In this document: piece after piece, positions 63,001 to 64,000 of the stretch
How the letters are laid out: each line of letters starts with the position of its first letter
Numbering within the stretch: position 1 is the stretch's first letter
Assembly (NCBI GenBank): GCA_963855995.1
Contig: OY979716.1
Span: 43,016,854-43,080,853, forward strand
Origin: Muricea muricata
Lineage: Eukaryota > Cnidaria > Anthozoa > Malacalcyonacea > Plexauridae
DNA length: 64,000 bases
Direction: 5' to 3'
Made by a program: the position numbers and the translations under genes
The notes under the pieces: model-generated
Database searches by the model: none
Told to the model about the DNA's origin: nothing
Seen by the model: only the letters and a program-made list of their open reading frames with translations

Positions 63001-63861
63001 GCATTTTTATTGCAATCGTGCTGATTCTGTGTACATTCGTCTATGTCTATCAATTGGAAAAAACGTTAACAAATAACAGTTTTGCTTATATTAAGTAATC
63101 TCTCCTGGTAATCTAACTGCTTAGCATGATAATTTTGGGCCATAAAATATGTGTATCTTCCTATAATCTAATGACAATAAAAATAACATCTGATTAAAAA
63201 TTGAGAAAGATAACATTCAGGTATTAACTCAATTTTGGGTGTGTTTTGAAAACCTCGTCCATAGGGCGTTTTCACTGAATCGCTTGGGATTAAAACAATA
63301 AAGAACTTGGTAGCCATATTGATGTAGTTCTCGAAAGAATATATTACAAATCTATCCGTATTCTTGCCCACTGTATTTTGTTAAACATTCATTCACTTTT
63401 TTATAAAACGTACAGTTTAATGTATAAAGAACAAACTACAAAACTGTAAGAATAAACACACAAATTTAAGGAAAACTGTAAGTACGAAGTTTCGAATGAA
63501 GTGCGGCAAGTACATCGGAGAGAGACTTTGCTATTACCACAATTAGCATTCGAAATAGAAAATCCGTAAATGTTAGAAATTTAAACGACAAGAAATATAA
63601 TGCTGCTTTGTGAATATTATTGGTTGGATGGAAAATAATAAACATTTGAGGAGTGCAAATAAATTTTATATATCTGACATGGCGTATTCTAAATCAAGAA
63701 GCTAAAGTCGCTTGGGAAAAAATAAAGCCATAAATTACCTTTGCAAATTGTGCCGTTTCCCGTAAATCCATTATTGCAAACACAGGAAAAGGACCCTTCT
63801 GTATTAGTACATGCGGCATTATCATGACACTCGTTCGGGCTTGGTAAACATTCGTTTATAT
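1..63861 (-). CDS. Receptor tyrosine kinase-like gene, partial (EGF array, Ig, FN3, SEA, TM, kinase N-lobe)
   Basis: This is a gene model built by hand from splice sites and phase; the individual exons are listed separately. Domain order in the protein is: at least 23 cbEGF, Ig, Ig, FN3, EGF, Ig, SEA, FN3, transmembrane helix, juxtamembrane segment, tyrosine-kinase N-lobe. Extracellular modules are bounded by phase-1 introns. The SEA domain is the exception (phases 1-0, 0-2, 2-1). Both ends lie outside the window: the signal peptide and first modules beyond 64000, and most of the kinase beyond base 1. The inferred role is a cell-surface receptor sensing a ligand or matrix. The Ig/EGF/FN3/TM/TK layout recalls Tie receptors, but a juxtamembrane SEA domain and a long EGF array are not Tie features, so I assign no orthology. 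An alternative is an array belonging to a separate upstream gene joined here by phase alone; transcript data would settle it. Confidence 0.8.
87..1341. other. Intron, no feature seen
   Basis: AT-rich intron of the receptor gene; only short chance reading frames. Confidence 0.6.
1342..1445. repeat. Minisatellite, 20-21 bp unit, 5 copies
   Basis: Tandem copies of ACAGTGCAAAAATCTGTAAC with a one-base length difference between units. Intronic. Confidence 0.95.
1744..1902. mobile_element. Foldback (hairpin) MITE-like element
   Basis: The whole stretch is an imperfect palindrome: GTAATAGTATAATTT at the left pairs with AAATTATACTATTAC at the right, with further pairing through CGTGCAATTACGG and a tight GTCCTTCGGAC centre. 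No coding capacity. Confidence 0.85.
2272..2497 (-). CDS. RTK exon: juxtamembrane segment and start of kinase domain
   Basis: Starts in phase 0 after the acceptor at 2498-2499 and ends in phase 1 at a GTAAT donor (2271-2270). The protein begins [18 protein letters not shown] and reaches [16 protein letters not shown], the Trp-containing entry typical of RTK kinase domains. The beta-3 strand is recognisable as EACLVKMTK with the expected Lys. The glycine-rich loop position reads [12 protein letters not shown]: only one of the three glycines of GxGxxG is present. Tyr in NENTYTN is a possible phosphosite (inference). Confidence 0.85.
2697..2851 (-). CDS. RTK exon: transmembrane helix
   Basis: The exon is bounded by acceptor TTTTTAG and donor GTGAGT (phase 1 in, phase 0 out). 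Translation starts [10 protein letters not shown] and continues into about 22 hydrophobic residues ([17 protein letters not shown]), followed by the basic stop-transfer KRSVKR and a charged cytoplasmic stretch rich in Lys and Ser. The charge pattern fixes the orientation: N-terminal part outside, kinase inside. The window's longest reading frame here is in another phase; the phase from neighbouring exons selects this one. Confidence 0.9.
3642..3953 (-). CDS. RTK exon: membrane-proximal fibronectin type III domain
   Basis: A 104-codon phase 1-1 exon. The start [25 protein letters not shown] with the conserved FN3 Trp, [13 protein letters not shown], the Leu-x-Ser-x-T-x-Y pattern ([19 protein letters not shown]) and the closing SIKMEIKTK give all FN3 strands in order. 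Several N-glycosylation sequons are visible (NLT, NKT, NRS). The donor is taken as GAAG|GTGTAT because it restores phase 1 into the transmembrane exon; an earlier GT would not. It lies directly outside the membrane. Confidence 0.88.
3954..5354. other. Intron, no feature seen
   Basis: Separates the SEA and FN3 exons. No repeat structure or convincing coding segment noticed. Confidence 0.5.
5355..5521 (-). CDS. RTK exon: SEA domain, third part with putative cleavage site
   Basis: A 167-bp exon, phase 2 in and phase 1 out. It reads (V)[12 protein letters not shown] and ends [16 protein letters not shown] matches the SEA autoproteolysis consensus G-S-[V/I]-V-V, and the following alternating hydrophobic strand is the usual beta-strand after the cut. 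After it come a helix ([15 protein letters not shown]) and a final strand. This C-terminal part joins directly to the FN3 exon at 3642. Confidence 0.82.
5522..6430. other. Intron, no feature seen
   Basis: AT-rich; reading frames here lack domain features. Confidence 0.5.
6431..6640. repeat. Cluster of TACAC/GTGTA palindromes
   Basis: About ten TACAC or GTGTA words in 210 bp, many paired as short palindromes (for example AGTGTATTAATACACT at 6442-6457). Likely a decayed foldback element; it lies 150 bp from the SEA micro-exon. Confidence 0.6.
6793..6851 (-). CDS. RTK micro-exon: SEA domain, second part
   Basis: A 59-bp exon between acceptor TTTTTTCAG and donor GTAAGT, phase 0 in and phase 2 out, exactly what the flanking SEA exons need. 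It encodes [19 protein letters not shown] plus two bases of the next Val. It supplies the piece of the SEA fold between the first helix and the cleavage strand. It is too short to appear as an open reading frame of note. An inverted-repeat element begins about 18 bp upstream of its acceptor. Confidence 0.82.
6870..8441. mobile_element. TIR element with G-tract, nonautonomous
   Basis: Inverted ends: ATCAGGGACGTAACTA at 6870 and its reverse complement ending at 8441, each followed inward by GTTAATT and a long G (or C) run. It contains a large palindrome (7420-8200) and no transposase. A related end (CTGTAACTAGAG...CATTGGGGGG) occurs near 34077. Confidence 0.75.
7420..8200. repeat. Large palindrome, arms of about 370 bp
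   Basis: The left arm (about 7420-7798) is matched by its reverse complement (about 7834-8200) with few differences; GCGATTGGCTT and AAGCCAATCGC flank a short centre near 7815. It lies inside the 6870-8441 element. Confidence 0.9.
8720..8832 (-). CDS. RTK exon: SEA domain, first part
   Basis: A 113-bp exon, phase 1 in, phase 0 out (donor GAG|GTAAGT). It encodes [20 protein letters not shown], then the [15 protein letters not shown] helix. This is the classic SEA N-terminal half: a strand with N-x-T-F, then 'S-x-x-Y-x-x-L' before the first helix. Three exons together give about 114 residues, a normal SEA length. Confidence 0.85.
8833..9804. other. Intron, no feature seen
   Basis: Between the Ig exon and the first SEA exon; no structured element seen. 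Confidence 0.5.
9805..10086 (-). CDS. RTK exon: Ig domain (I-set/C2-like)
   Basis: A 94-codon phase 1-1 exon starting [19 protein letters not shown]. It shows the B-strand Cys ([11 protein letters not shown]), the C-strand Trp (SWKY), D-x-G-x-Y-x-C ([16 protein letters not shown]) and a G strand ending IIIKP. NIT, NVT, NYT and NSS are potential N-glycosylation sites. It is the Ig domain nearest the membrane, just ahead of SEA. Confidence 0.92.
10417..10542 (-). CDS. RTK exon: solitary EGF-like domain
   Basis: A 42-codon phase 1-1 exon with six cysteines in EGF spacing: (N)[29 protein letters not shown] and GFFGDGENC. The N-x-N-E-C start and the C-x-N-x4-Y/F-x-C-x-C pattern fit a calcium-binding EGF. 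It is clearly diverged from the array modules at 42-64 kb, so it is not part of their recent expansion. Confidence 0.88.
10543..11768. other. Intron, no feature seen
   Basis: Between FN3 and the solitary EGF exon; no supported gene. Confidence 0.5.
11769..12059 (-). CDS. RTK exon: fibronectin type III domain
   Basis: A 97-codon phase 1-1 exon with donor GTACGT. Conserved FN3 marks are ...[30 protein letters not shown] (Trp of strand B), FEVNVSLHR, the L-x-P-x-T-x-Y-x-V core ([19 protein letters not shown]) and a closing strand ending KTKPS. It follows the Ig exon at 12571 and precedes the solitary EGF. Confidence 0.87.
12571..12864 (-). CDS. RTK exon: Ig-like domain
   Basis: A 98-codon phase 1-1 exon: acceptor after ...GACGTAG, donor GTAAGT. 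It starts (E)[19 protein letters not shown] and has the paired Ig cysteines (FTCARED and [10 protein letters not shown]) with a final strand VVKIKVG. A canonical C-strand Trp is not obvious (SKLELIVNG instead), so this is a diverged Ig fold. Phase matches the flanking Ig and FN3 exons. Confidence 0.83.
13290..13880 (+). pseudogene. Transposase C-terminal fragment, plus strand
   Basis: Two broken frames can be read together: [17 protein letters not shown] (13390-13440) and [20 protein letters not shown] followed by a helical tail to 13880, with a frameshift and stops between them. The 'YI-x-GYV-x-KL' and 'RGGL-x-P-x-D' motifs are typical of C-terminal parts of THAP/P-type transposases (recalled family pattern). 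The orientation is opposite to the fragments at 14.9-17.7 kb, so it is either another insertion or an inversion. Confidence 0.5.
14935..15480 (-). pseudogene. P-element/THAP9-like transposase, C-terminal remnant
   Basis: The minus-strand translation contains [20 protein letters not shown], then [20 protein letters not shown]: the 'LLAEG-x-x-YVLT...DxxExYFGxQR...R-x-DNP' block characteristic of P-element/THAP9 transposases. Upstream lies a recognisable but interrupted segment ([12 protein letters not shown], stop, [11 protein letters not shown], stop). A TAA follows SDNP, before a tail [17 protein letters not shown]. Several stops show it is dead. Confidence 0.8.
16442..16684 (-). pseudogene. 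Probable internal piece of the P-like transposase
   Basis: An 80-codon open stretch ([20 protein letters not shown]...) lying between the THAP exon and the C-terminal block in the same orientation. No motif alone proves it; position is the main argument. Confidence 0.35.
17450..17692 (-). pseudogene. THAP zinc-finger exon of P-like transposon, frameshifted
   Basis: C2CH marks are present: [22 protein letters not shown], then GKW, and finally [11 protein letters not shown]. The two halves are in different frames around the TGG-CTT Trp-Leu codons (17562-17570), so one indel separates them. A GTAAGT donor ends the exon at 17450. Together with 14935-15480 it marks a broken minus-strand element of about 2.8 kb. 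Confidence 0.72.
17820..18476. other. Intergenic/intronic stretch, no feature seen
   Basis: AT-rich DNA between the THAP fragment and the minisatellite. Confidence 0.4.
18477..18572. repeat. Minisatellite, 26-bp unit, 3.7 copies
   Basis: Copies of GTGTTGTAATGTTCTGGATC plus TTTAAA, nearly identical. Confidence 0.95.
18586..19048. mobile_element. MITE, 463 bp, TIR CAGGGACC
   Basis: Ends CAGGGACCGCGG and CCGTGGTCCCTG are inverted; TTTGT flanks both sides (18581-18585 and 19049-19053), a possible 5-bp target duplication. No transposase. Confidence 0.75.
19601..20135. mobile_element. MITE, 535 bp, TIR of about 50 bp
   Basis: ATGCCTCAGTCATTTGTAAC at the left is mirrored at the right end, the match running through a C-rich stretch and GGGACATAGCGGGGA. 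No coding capacity. The target duplication is not resolved. Confidence 0.85.
20945..21145. repeat. Degenerate minisatellite
   Basis: Six or more loosely conserved units around CGTGAACGTGACAACTCGTA(A)AAG, about 25-30 bp each. The reading frame here ([13 protein letters not shown]) reflects the repeat, not a gene. Confidence 0.7.
21447..21710 (-). CDS. RTK exon: Ig domain
   Basis: An 88-codon phase 1-1 exon, acceptor TTTTGCAG, donor GTATGG. Ig marks are [19 protein letters not shown] (B-strand Cys, C-strand Trp), then [16 protein letters not shown] (D-x-G-x-Y-x-C) and [15 protein letters not shown]. It is isolated in a region otherwise made of repeats: the next accepted upstream exon is about 21 kb away at 42579 or beyond. 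Confidence 0.92.
21711..25100. other. Large intron stretch with no assigned gene
   Basis: Contains a 16-base G run (23964-23979) and minus-strand translatable pieces near 22.6-22.8 kb ([20 protein letters not shown]) that look protein-like but are broken and match no family I recognise; probably old element debris. Confidence 0.4.
25857..26774. mobile_element. Nested TA-flanked element, 918 bp
   Basis: Inserted in the spacer of the foldback element. TIRs of about 26 bp start CAGTACTGTCCAGAAATA on both sides, and TA flanks each end (25855-25856, 26775-26776), as for Tc1/mariner-type transposition. It contains a CCGCGG-rich stretch and a 22-bp minisatellite. Confidence 0.82.
26558..26747. repeat. 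Minisatellite, 22-bp unit, about 8 copies
   Basis: Units of ACCGCACTTTAACCTCAACG plus GC with scattered changes, inside the nested element. Confidence 0.93.
27880..29287 (-). pseudogene. DDE-like element protein, C-terminal half
   Basis: Begins [20 protein letters not shown], then [18 protein letters not shown]: an Asp and a Glu in contexts that would suit the second and third acidic residues of a DDE triad (inference). After [12 protein letters not shown] come broken frames to [19 protein letters not shown] with Cys pairs (CDFC), and a very acidic tail (DDDGADDEG...DTDDIEDG) ending at 27880. Multiple frameshifts. Confidence 0.5.
29318..29471. repeat. Perfect-looking 154-bp hairpin (foldback MITE)
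   Basis: ATTACTTCATGGTTGGT at the left pairs with ACCAACCATGAAGTAAT at the right, with pairing continued through CGTACGATTTTTATTCAC and GTTGTGAAGGATCG. It lies between the middle and C-terminal coding pieces of the DDE-like element, so it is probably a later insertion. Confidence 0.9.
29877..30281 (-). pseudogene. DDE-like element protein, helical middle part
   Basis: A 134-codon frame, strongly helical ([31 protein letters not shown]). It lies between the two putative catalytic regions and shifts frame with respect to both. Confidence 0.45.
30325..30777 (-). pseudogene. DDE-like element protein, first catalytic-Asp region (inferred)
   Basis: Reads [18 protein letters not shown], then [19 protein letters not shown], then [20 protein letters not shown]. 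The isolated Asp in LSMDGKAYL sits on a hydrophobic strand as in RNase H-fold transposases. I recall multi-copy invertebrate proteins of this type, but the catalytic assignment is inference. The frame ends at TAA near 30325. Confidence 0.5.
31005..31529 (-). pseudogene. DDE-like element protein, coiled-coil N-terminal part
   Basis: An open frame beginning [20 protein letters not shown], rich in Lys, Glu and Leu (coiled-coil-like [20 protein letters not shown]), ending DYEDEEFI then TAG. After the stop the frame stays readable for about 80 codons ([14 protein letters not shown]..., [19 protein letters not shown]), where a one-base shift joins it to the next piece. The function of this part is unknown. 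Confidence 0.5.
32640..33160 (-). pseudogene. Broken DNA-binding-like protein fragments
   Basis: After an acceptor-like CAG near 33159 the minus strand reads [20 protein letters not shown], then [17 protein letters not shown] and a stop, resembling Myb/SANT- or MADF-like domains of transposon partner proteins. Further down, [20 protein letters not shown] (32.64-32.71 kb) is a coiled coil. Stops separate the two; the link is by order only. Confidence 0.35.
34190..35460 (+). mobile_element. Kolobok-type THAP element, 1.27 kb, 214-bp TIRs
   Basis: TTAA flanks both ends (34186-34189, 35461-35464). The TIRs (34190-34403 and 35247-35460) are equal in length and nearly identical, beginning AGGGGAAGTCAGGGTTCACA. 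It carries a THAP-domain reading frame at 34500 and no full transposase. TTAA target plus THAP is the hallmark of Kolobok (known family trait). Confidence 0.85.
34500..34886 (+). CDS. THAP-domain protein inside Kolobok-type element
   Basis: A 128-residue frame starting [13 protein letters not shown]2CH zinc-finger residues are Cys4, Cys9, and CSVHF near residue 60; also present are the conserved P (RLPND), W (RRAWLGR) and F-x-x-DCF. After about residue 80 the frame becomes low-information and ends at TGA. This would be the DNA-binding part only: the catalytic domain is missing, either spliced from beyond or deleted. It lies 97 bp inside the left TIR, which may supply a promoter. Confidence 0.75.
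   Translation: MPYCTVPGCTNCSKKTKGSDIWYHRLPNDQHIRRAWLGRVRRENLPKANSCYVCSVHFTPDCFEGSLKELFGMKGKKALKIWKCSNNISIFTTQTNYHTREHIVQQAFKVPLLHIKTFIIHNGFSEGK
36204..38117 (-). mobile_element. hAT element inserted in the LINE, 1,914 bp
   Basis: The target duplication CGTCGGCA is perfect (36196-36203 and 38118-38125). The TIRs are CAGGGGCGGCGGAA and, inverted, CAAGGGCGGCGGAA, followed by G-rich stretches. Removing it rejoins the LINE sequence. It encodes a C-terminal transposase remnant at 36487. Confidence 0.95.
36487..36942 (-). pseudogene. hAT transposase C-terminal (dimerization) fragment
   Basis: 151 codons with [20 protein letters not shown] followed by [19 protein letters not shown], the conserved hAT dimerization motif ('P-x-T-S-A-x-x-E-R-x-F-S'). 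The catalytic part upstream is missing, so the element is not autonomous. Confidence 0.92.
39911..40606. other. Stretch with no assigned feature
   Basis: Contains a plus-strand frame ([20 protein letters not shown]...) without recognisable domains; not called. Confidence 0.4.
40607..40714 (-). pseudogene. Degenerate EGF exon remnant
   Basis: The half nearest the donor aligns with type B EGF modules: [19 protein letters not shown]. The first two cysteines are replaced ([10 protein letters not shown] in place of the N-E-C...C-H-D pattern) and the last Cys is gone. A GTAAC donor remains. It is read as a decayed copy at the 3' edge of the array. Confidence 0.55.
40846..40968 (-). pseudogene. EGF type B pseudo-exon with in-frame stop
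   Basis: Same 123-bp length and intact acceptor as functional type B exons, starting [20 protein letters not shown] at 40921-40919 replaces the Ala codon before the third Cys, and the donor GT has become CT. It cannot contribute a normal module. Confidence 0.85.
41073..41172 (-). pseudogene. EGF type A exon fused to its intron by deletion
   Basis: The 5' half is a good type A exon ([20 protein letters not shown]). Right after SEG the sequence jumps to what in other copies is intron downstream of the exon (the ATGTCAGCGAGACTGG-like stretch). The deletion removed the last three cysteines and the donor. Confidence 0.82.
42141..42290. repeat. GC-rich GACGC island (intronic), copy 1
   Basis: About 150 bp dense in the pentamer GACGC, unlike the AT-rich surroundings. 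Open frames across it (S-A-C-G-C-V-R-like) are low-complexity and not considered coding. Confidence 0.75.
42579..42701 (-). CDS. EGF exon type B, donor mutated
   Basis: An open six-Cys module ([20 protein letters not shown]...). The donor reads AAAG|TT instead of AAAG|GT. Using the GT one base earlier would shorten the exon to 122 nt and shift the frame, so skipping is more likely. Confidence 0.7.
42860..42982 (-). CDS. EGF exon type A
   Basis: A 123-bp phase 1-1 cbEGF exon with [12 protein letters not shown] and [12 protein letters not shown], the Asn/Asp hydroxylation pattern. GT/AG borders are intact. 158 bp of intron separates it from the type B exon at 42579. It is the most 3' intact A exon of the array. 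Confidence 0.9.
43953..44102. repeat. GC-rich GACGC island, copy 2
   Basis: Homologous to the island at 42141; lies just before the disrupted block. Confidence 0.75.
44232..44802. other. Foreign segment replacing repeat-unit sequence
   Basis: Homology to the EGF repeat unit stops after GTAAATGTAAGCAA at about 44231. The next 570 bp match nothing else seen here. The B and A exons expected at this place are absent. Confidence 0.6.
44807..48033. mobile_element. TTAA-flanked transposon, 3.2 kb, no transposase seen
   Basis: TIRs start GAGGAGATTTTTTACA on both sides and extend to TCGCGTA with two mismatches. TTAA lies at 44803-44806 and 48034-48037, fitting piggyBac or Kolobok superfamilies. Contains an 18-base C run (45671-45688); the interior has only short frames. 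The right flank is repeat-unit sequence (TATATAAAGAACAAAC), the left flank is not. Confidence 0.8.
48591..48740. repeat. GC-rich GACGC island, copy 3
   Basis: Homologous island on the far side of the disrupted block. Confidence 0.75.
49030..49152 (-). CDS. EGF exon type B
   Basis: Six-Cys module [16 protein letters not shown] with intact donor and acceptor. In the gene it precedes a GC-island intron. It is the first B exon upstream of the transposon-disrupted block. Confidence 0.9.
49311..49433 (-). CDS. EGF exon type A
   Basis: Reads [18 protein letters not shown]; the residue after the third Cys is Ile instead of Thr (CINAEG). Splice sites intact. The intron upstream of it carries an extra insertion of about 0.9 kb. 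Confidence 0.9.
49530..50415. other. Insertion of about 0.9 kb within an EGF-array intron
   Basis: Repeat-unit homology is interrupted after ATAATTTTGGGCCA and resumes at TAAAATATGTGTATCTTCC. It has no clear TIRs. It includes three copies of GGGGTTACAATCCCC. Confidence 0.6.
49736..49816. repeat. Three spaced copies of GGGGTTACAATCCCC
   Basis: Identical 15-mers at 49736, 49767 and 49802, each a small potential hairpin, with unrelated spacers of 16 and 20 bp. Confidence 0.9.
51020..51142 (-). CDS. EGF exon type B
   Basis: [16 protein letters not shown] variant (Pro-Asn-Glu loop), the form found before the short intron type. Splice sites intact. Confidence 0.9.
51299..51421 (-). CDS. EGF exon type A, diverged loop
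   Basis: [23 protein letters not shown]: the same AQNKND loop as the broken exon at 41073, so these two share ancestry. Splice sites intact. Confidence 0.9.
52391..52540. repeat. GC-rich GACGC island, copy 4
   Basis: Homologous island in the intron downstream (in gene sense) of the donor-mutant exon at 52829. Confidence 0.75.
52829..52951 (-). CDS. EGF exon type B, donor mutated
   Basis: An open module [16 protein letters not shown]. The donor is AAAG|TT, the same change as at 42579; inclusion would need a frame-shifting GT one base earlier. Probably skipped. Confidence 0.7.
53111..53233 (-). CDS. EGF exon type A
   Basis: [18 protein letters not shown] module with intact donor. The acceptor reads TTAATAG rather than the usual TTGATAG. 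It is spliced toward the donor-mutant exon at 52829. Confidence 0.9.
53925..54047 (-). CDS. EGF exon type B variant
   Basis: [26 protein letters not shown] and ...TICQ, one of the more distinct B copies. Splice sites intact; the exon end is CCAAG|GT, as in type A exons, which suggests gene conversion or exchange. Confidence 0.9.
54206..54328 (-). CDS. EGF exon type A
   Basis: [18 protein letters not shown]: a hybrid of the AQN and QHD loop types. Splice sites intact. Confidence 0.9.
55023..55145 (-). CDS. EGF exon type B
   Basis: [16 protein letters not shown] (His replaces Asp after C-H). Splice sites intact. The last B exon before the higher-order repeat begins. Confidence 0.9.
55303..55425 (-). 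CDS. EGF exon type A
   Basis: [18 protein letters not shown] with FRC instead of FSC before the fifth Cys. Splice sites intact. The same FRC change recurs at 61114. Confidence 0.9.
56391..56540. repeat. GC-rich GACGC island, copy 5
   Basis: Island of repeat copy 1; one GACGC has changed to GTTGC near its end. Confidence 0.75.
56831..56953 (-). CDS. EGF exon type B, last base changed
   Basis: [16 protein letters not shown] module. GT is intact but the final exon base is T instead of G (AAAT|GTAATT). This weakens the donor and would turn the next module's first residue from Asp to Tyr, losing a calcium ligand. Confidence 0.82.
57113..57235 (-). CDS. EGF exon type A
   Basis: [18 protein letters not shown] variant, the form carried in each copy of the 2.9-kb repeat next to the short intron. 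Splice sites intact. Confidence 0.92.
57928..58050 (-). CDS. EGF exon type B
   Basis: [16 protein letters not shown] variant of the 2.9-kb repeat. Splice sites intact. Confidence 0.92.
58208..58330 (-). CDS. EGF exon type A
   Basis: [18 protein letters not shown] with FSC; it differs from its counterpart at 61114, which has FRC. Splice sites intact. Its 5' edge is used here as the repeat-unit border. Confidence 0.92.
59296..59445. repeat. GC-rich GACGC island, copy 6
   Basis: Island of repeat copy 2. Confidence 0.75.
59736..59858 (-). CDS. EGF exon type B
   Basis: Same protein as the exon at 56831 but with the normal AAAG|GT donor. Second copy of the 2.9-kb repeat. Confidence 0.92.
60018..60140 (-). 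CDS. EGF exon type A
   Basis: Identical protein to the exon at 57113 ([13 protein letters not shown]). Splice sites intact. Confidence 0.92.
60834..60956 (-). CDS. EGF exon type B
   Basis: [16 protein letters not shown]. Splice sites intact; the intron just past the donor carries a few copy-specific substitutions (60788-60815). Confidence 0.92.
61114..61236 (-). CDS. EGF exon type A
   Basis: [18 protein letters not shown] with the FRC variant. Splice sites intact. Ends the second repeat copy. Confidence 0.92.
62201..62350. repeat. GC-rich GACGC island, copy 7
   Basis: Island of repeat copy 3, matching copy 2 closely. Confidence 0.75.
62642..62764 (-). CDS. EGF exon type B
   Basis: [16 protein letters not shown], third copy of the repeat, intact donor. 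Confidence 0.92.
62924..63046 (-). CDS. EGF exon type A
   Basis: [13 protein letters not shown] form; one silent change in the Lys-Asn stretch compared with 60018. Splice sites intact. Confidence 0.92.
63739..63861 (-). CDS. EGF exon type B
   Basis: [16 protein letters not shown], the most 5' exon seen. The array clearly continues past 64000, where the next A exon is expected within about 20 bp. Confidence 0.92.
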
Positions 63862-64000
63862 CTGTTAACATAAAAAGAAGAAGTTATACCGTATCGGTCA
63901 GGAAAAAACATGTGCATAAAAATCTTTTTCCTCCCCGAAATTCTTTTAAGGGCGGTATTTTTTTCCCAAAAAATGTCAGCGAGACTGGCGCAACATAATC

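Larger units (their letters stand above)
61237..64000. repeat. Higher-order tandem repeat, copy 3 (partial)
   Basis: Continues past the window end; about 2.76 kb of the 2.9-kb unit is present. Confidence 0.93.

Overview
This is animal (eukaryotic) DNA. It is AT-rich and has spliced exons with consensus GT/AG borders, long introns crowded with transposable elements, and no operons or bacterial signals. A cnidarian, probably an anthozoan such as a coral or sea anemone, fits best. That rests on the element families present (a coral-type LINE, Kolobok/THAP, P-element/THAP9-like and hAT elements) and on the gene family. It is inference from recall, not a database result.

One host gene dominates, on the minus strand, read from 64000 down to 1 and open at both ends. 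Following splice sites and reading-frame phase gave a consistent exon chain. It encodes a single-pass receptor of the receptor-tyrosine-kinase type: an array of at least 23 calcium-binding EGF modules (63861-42579), two Ig domains (21.7 and 12.9 kb), FN3 (12.1 kb), one more EGF (10.5 kb), Ig (10.1 kb), a SEA domain split over three exons (8.8, 6.85 and 5.5 kb), FN3 (3.95 kb), a transmembrane exon (2.85 kb), and two kinase N-lobe exons (2.5 and 0.09 kb). The rest of the kinase lies beyond base 1. Every junction I tested keeps frame, and almost all introns are phase 1. The glycine-rich loop of the kinase looks degenerate, while the beta-3 Lys and alpha-C Glu are kept.

The EGF part (40.6-64 kb) is a tandem segmental array. 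A basic pair of EGF exons (types A and B) is duplicated many times. From 55.4 kb to the window end it forms a higher-order repeat of about 2,905 bp with near-identical copies, each holding two A and two B exons and one GC-rich intronic island. Toward the 3' side of the array the copies decay: lost splice donors, an in-frame stop, a deletion fusing exon to intron, and a disrupted block (44.2-48.2 kb) containing a 3.2-kb TTAA-flanked transposon.

The introns between 42 and 3 kb are a transposon graveyard: P-element/THAP9-like fragments (13-17.8 kb), two MITEs (18.6-19.05 and 19.6-20.1 kb), a 2.4-kb foldback element with a nested TA-flanked element (25.1-27.5 kb), a broken multi-domain DDE-like element (27.5-32.3 kb), a Kolobok-type THAP element with 214-bp inverted repeats (34.2-35.5 kb), and a LINE (35.5-39.9 kb) split by a hAT insertion with a perfect 8-bp target duplication (36.2-38.1 kb). 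A 1.57-kb inverted-repeat element with an internal palindrome of about 780 bp (6.9-8.4 kb) sits 18 bp from a SEA exon. I saw no tRNA, rRNA or CRISPR.
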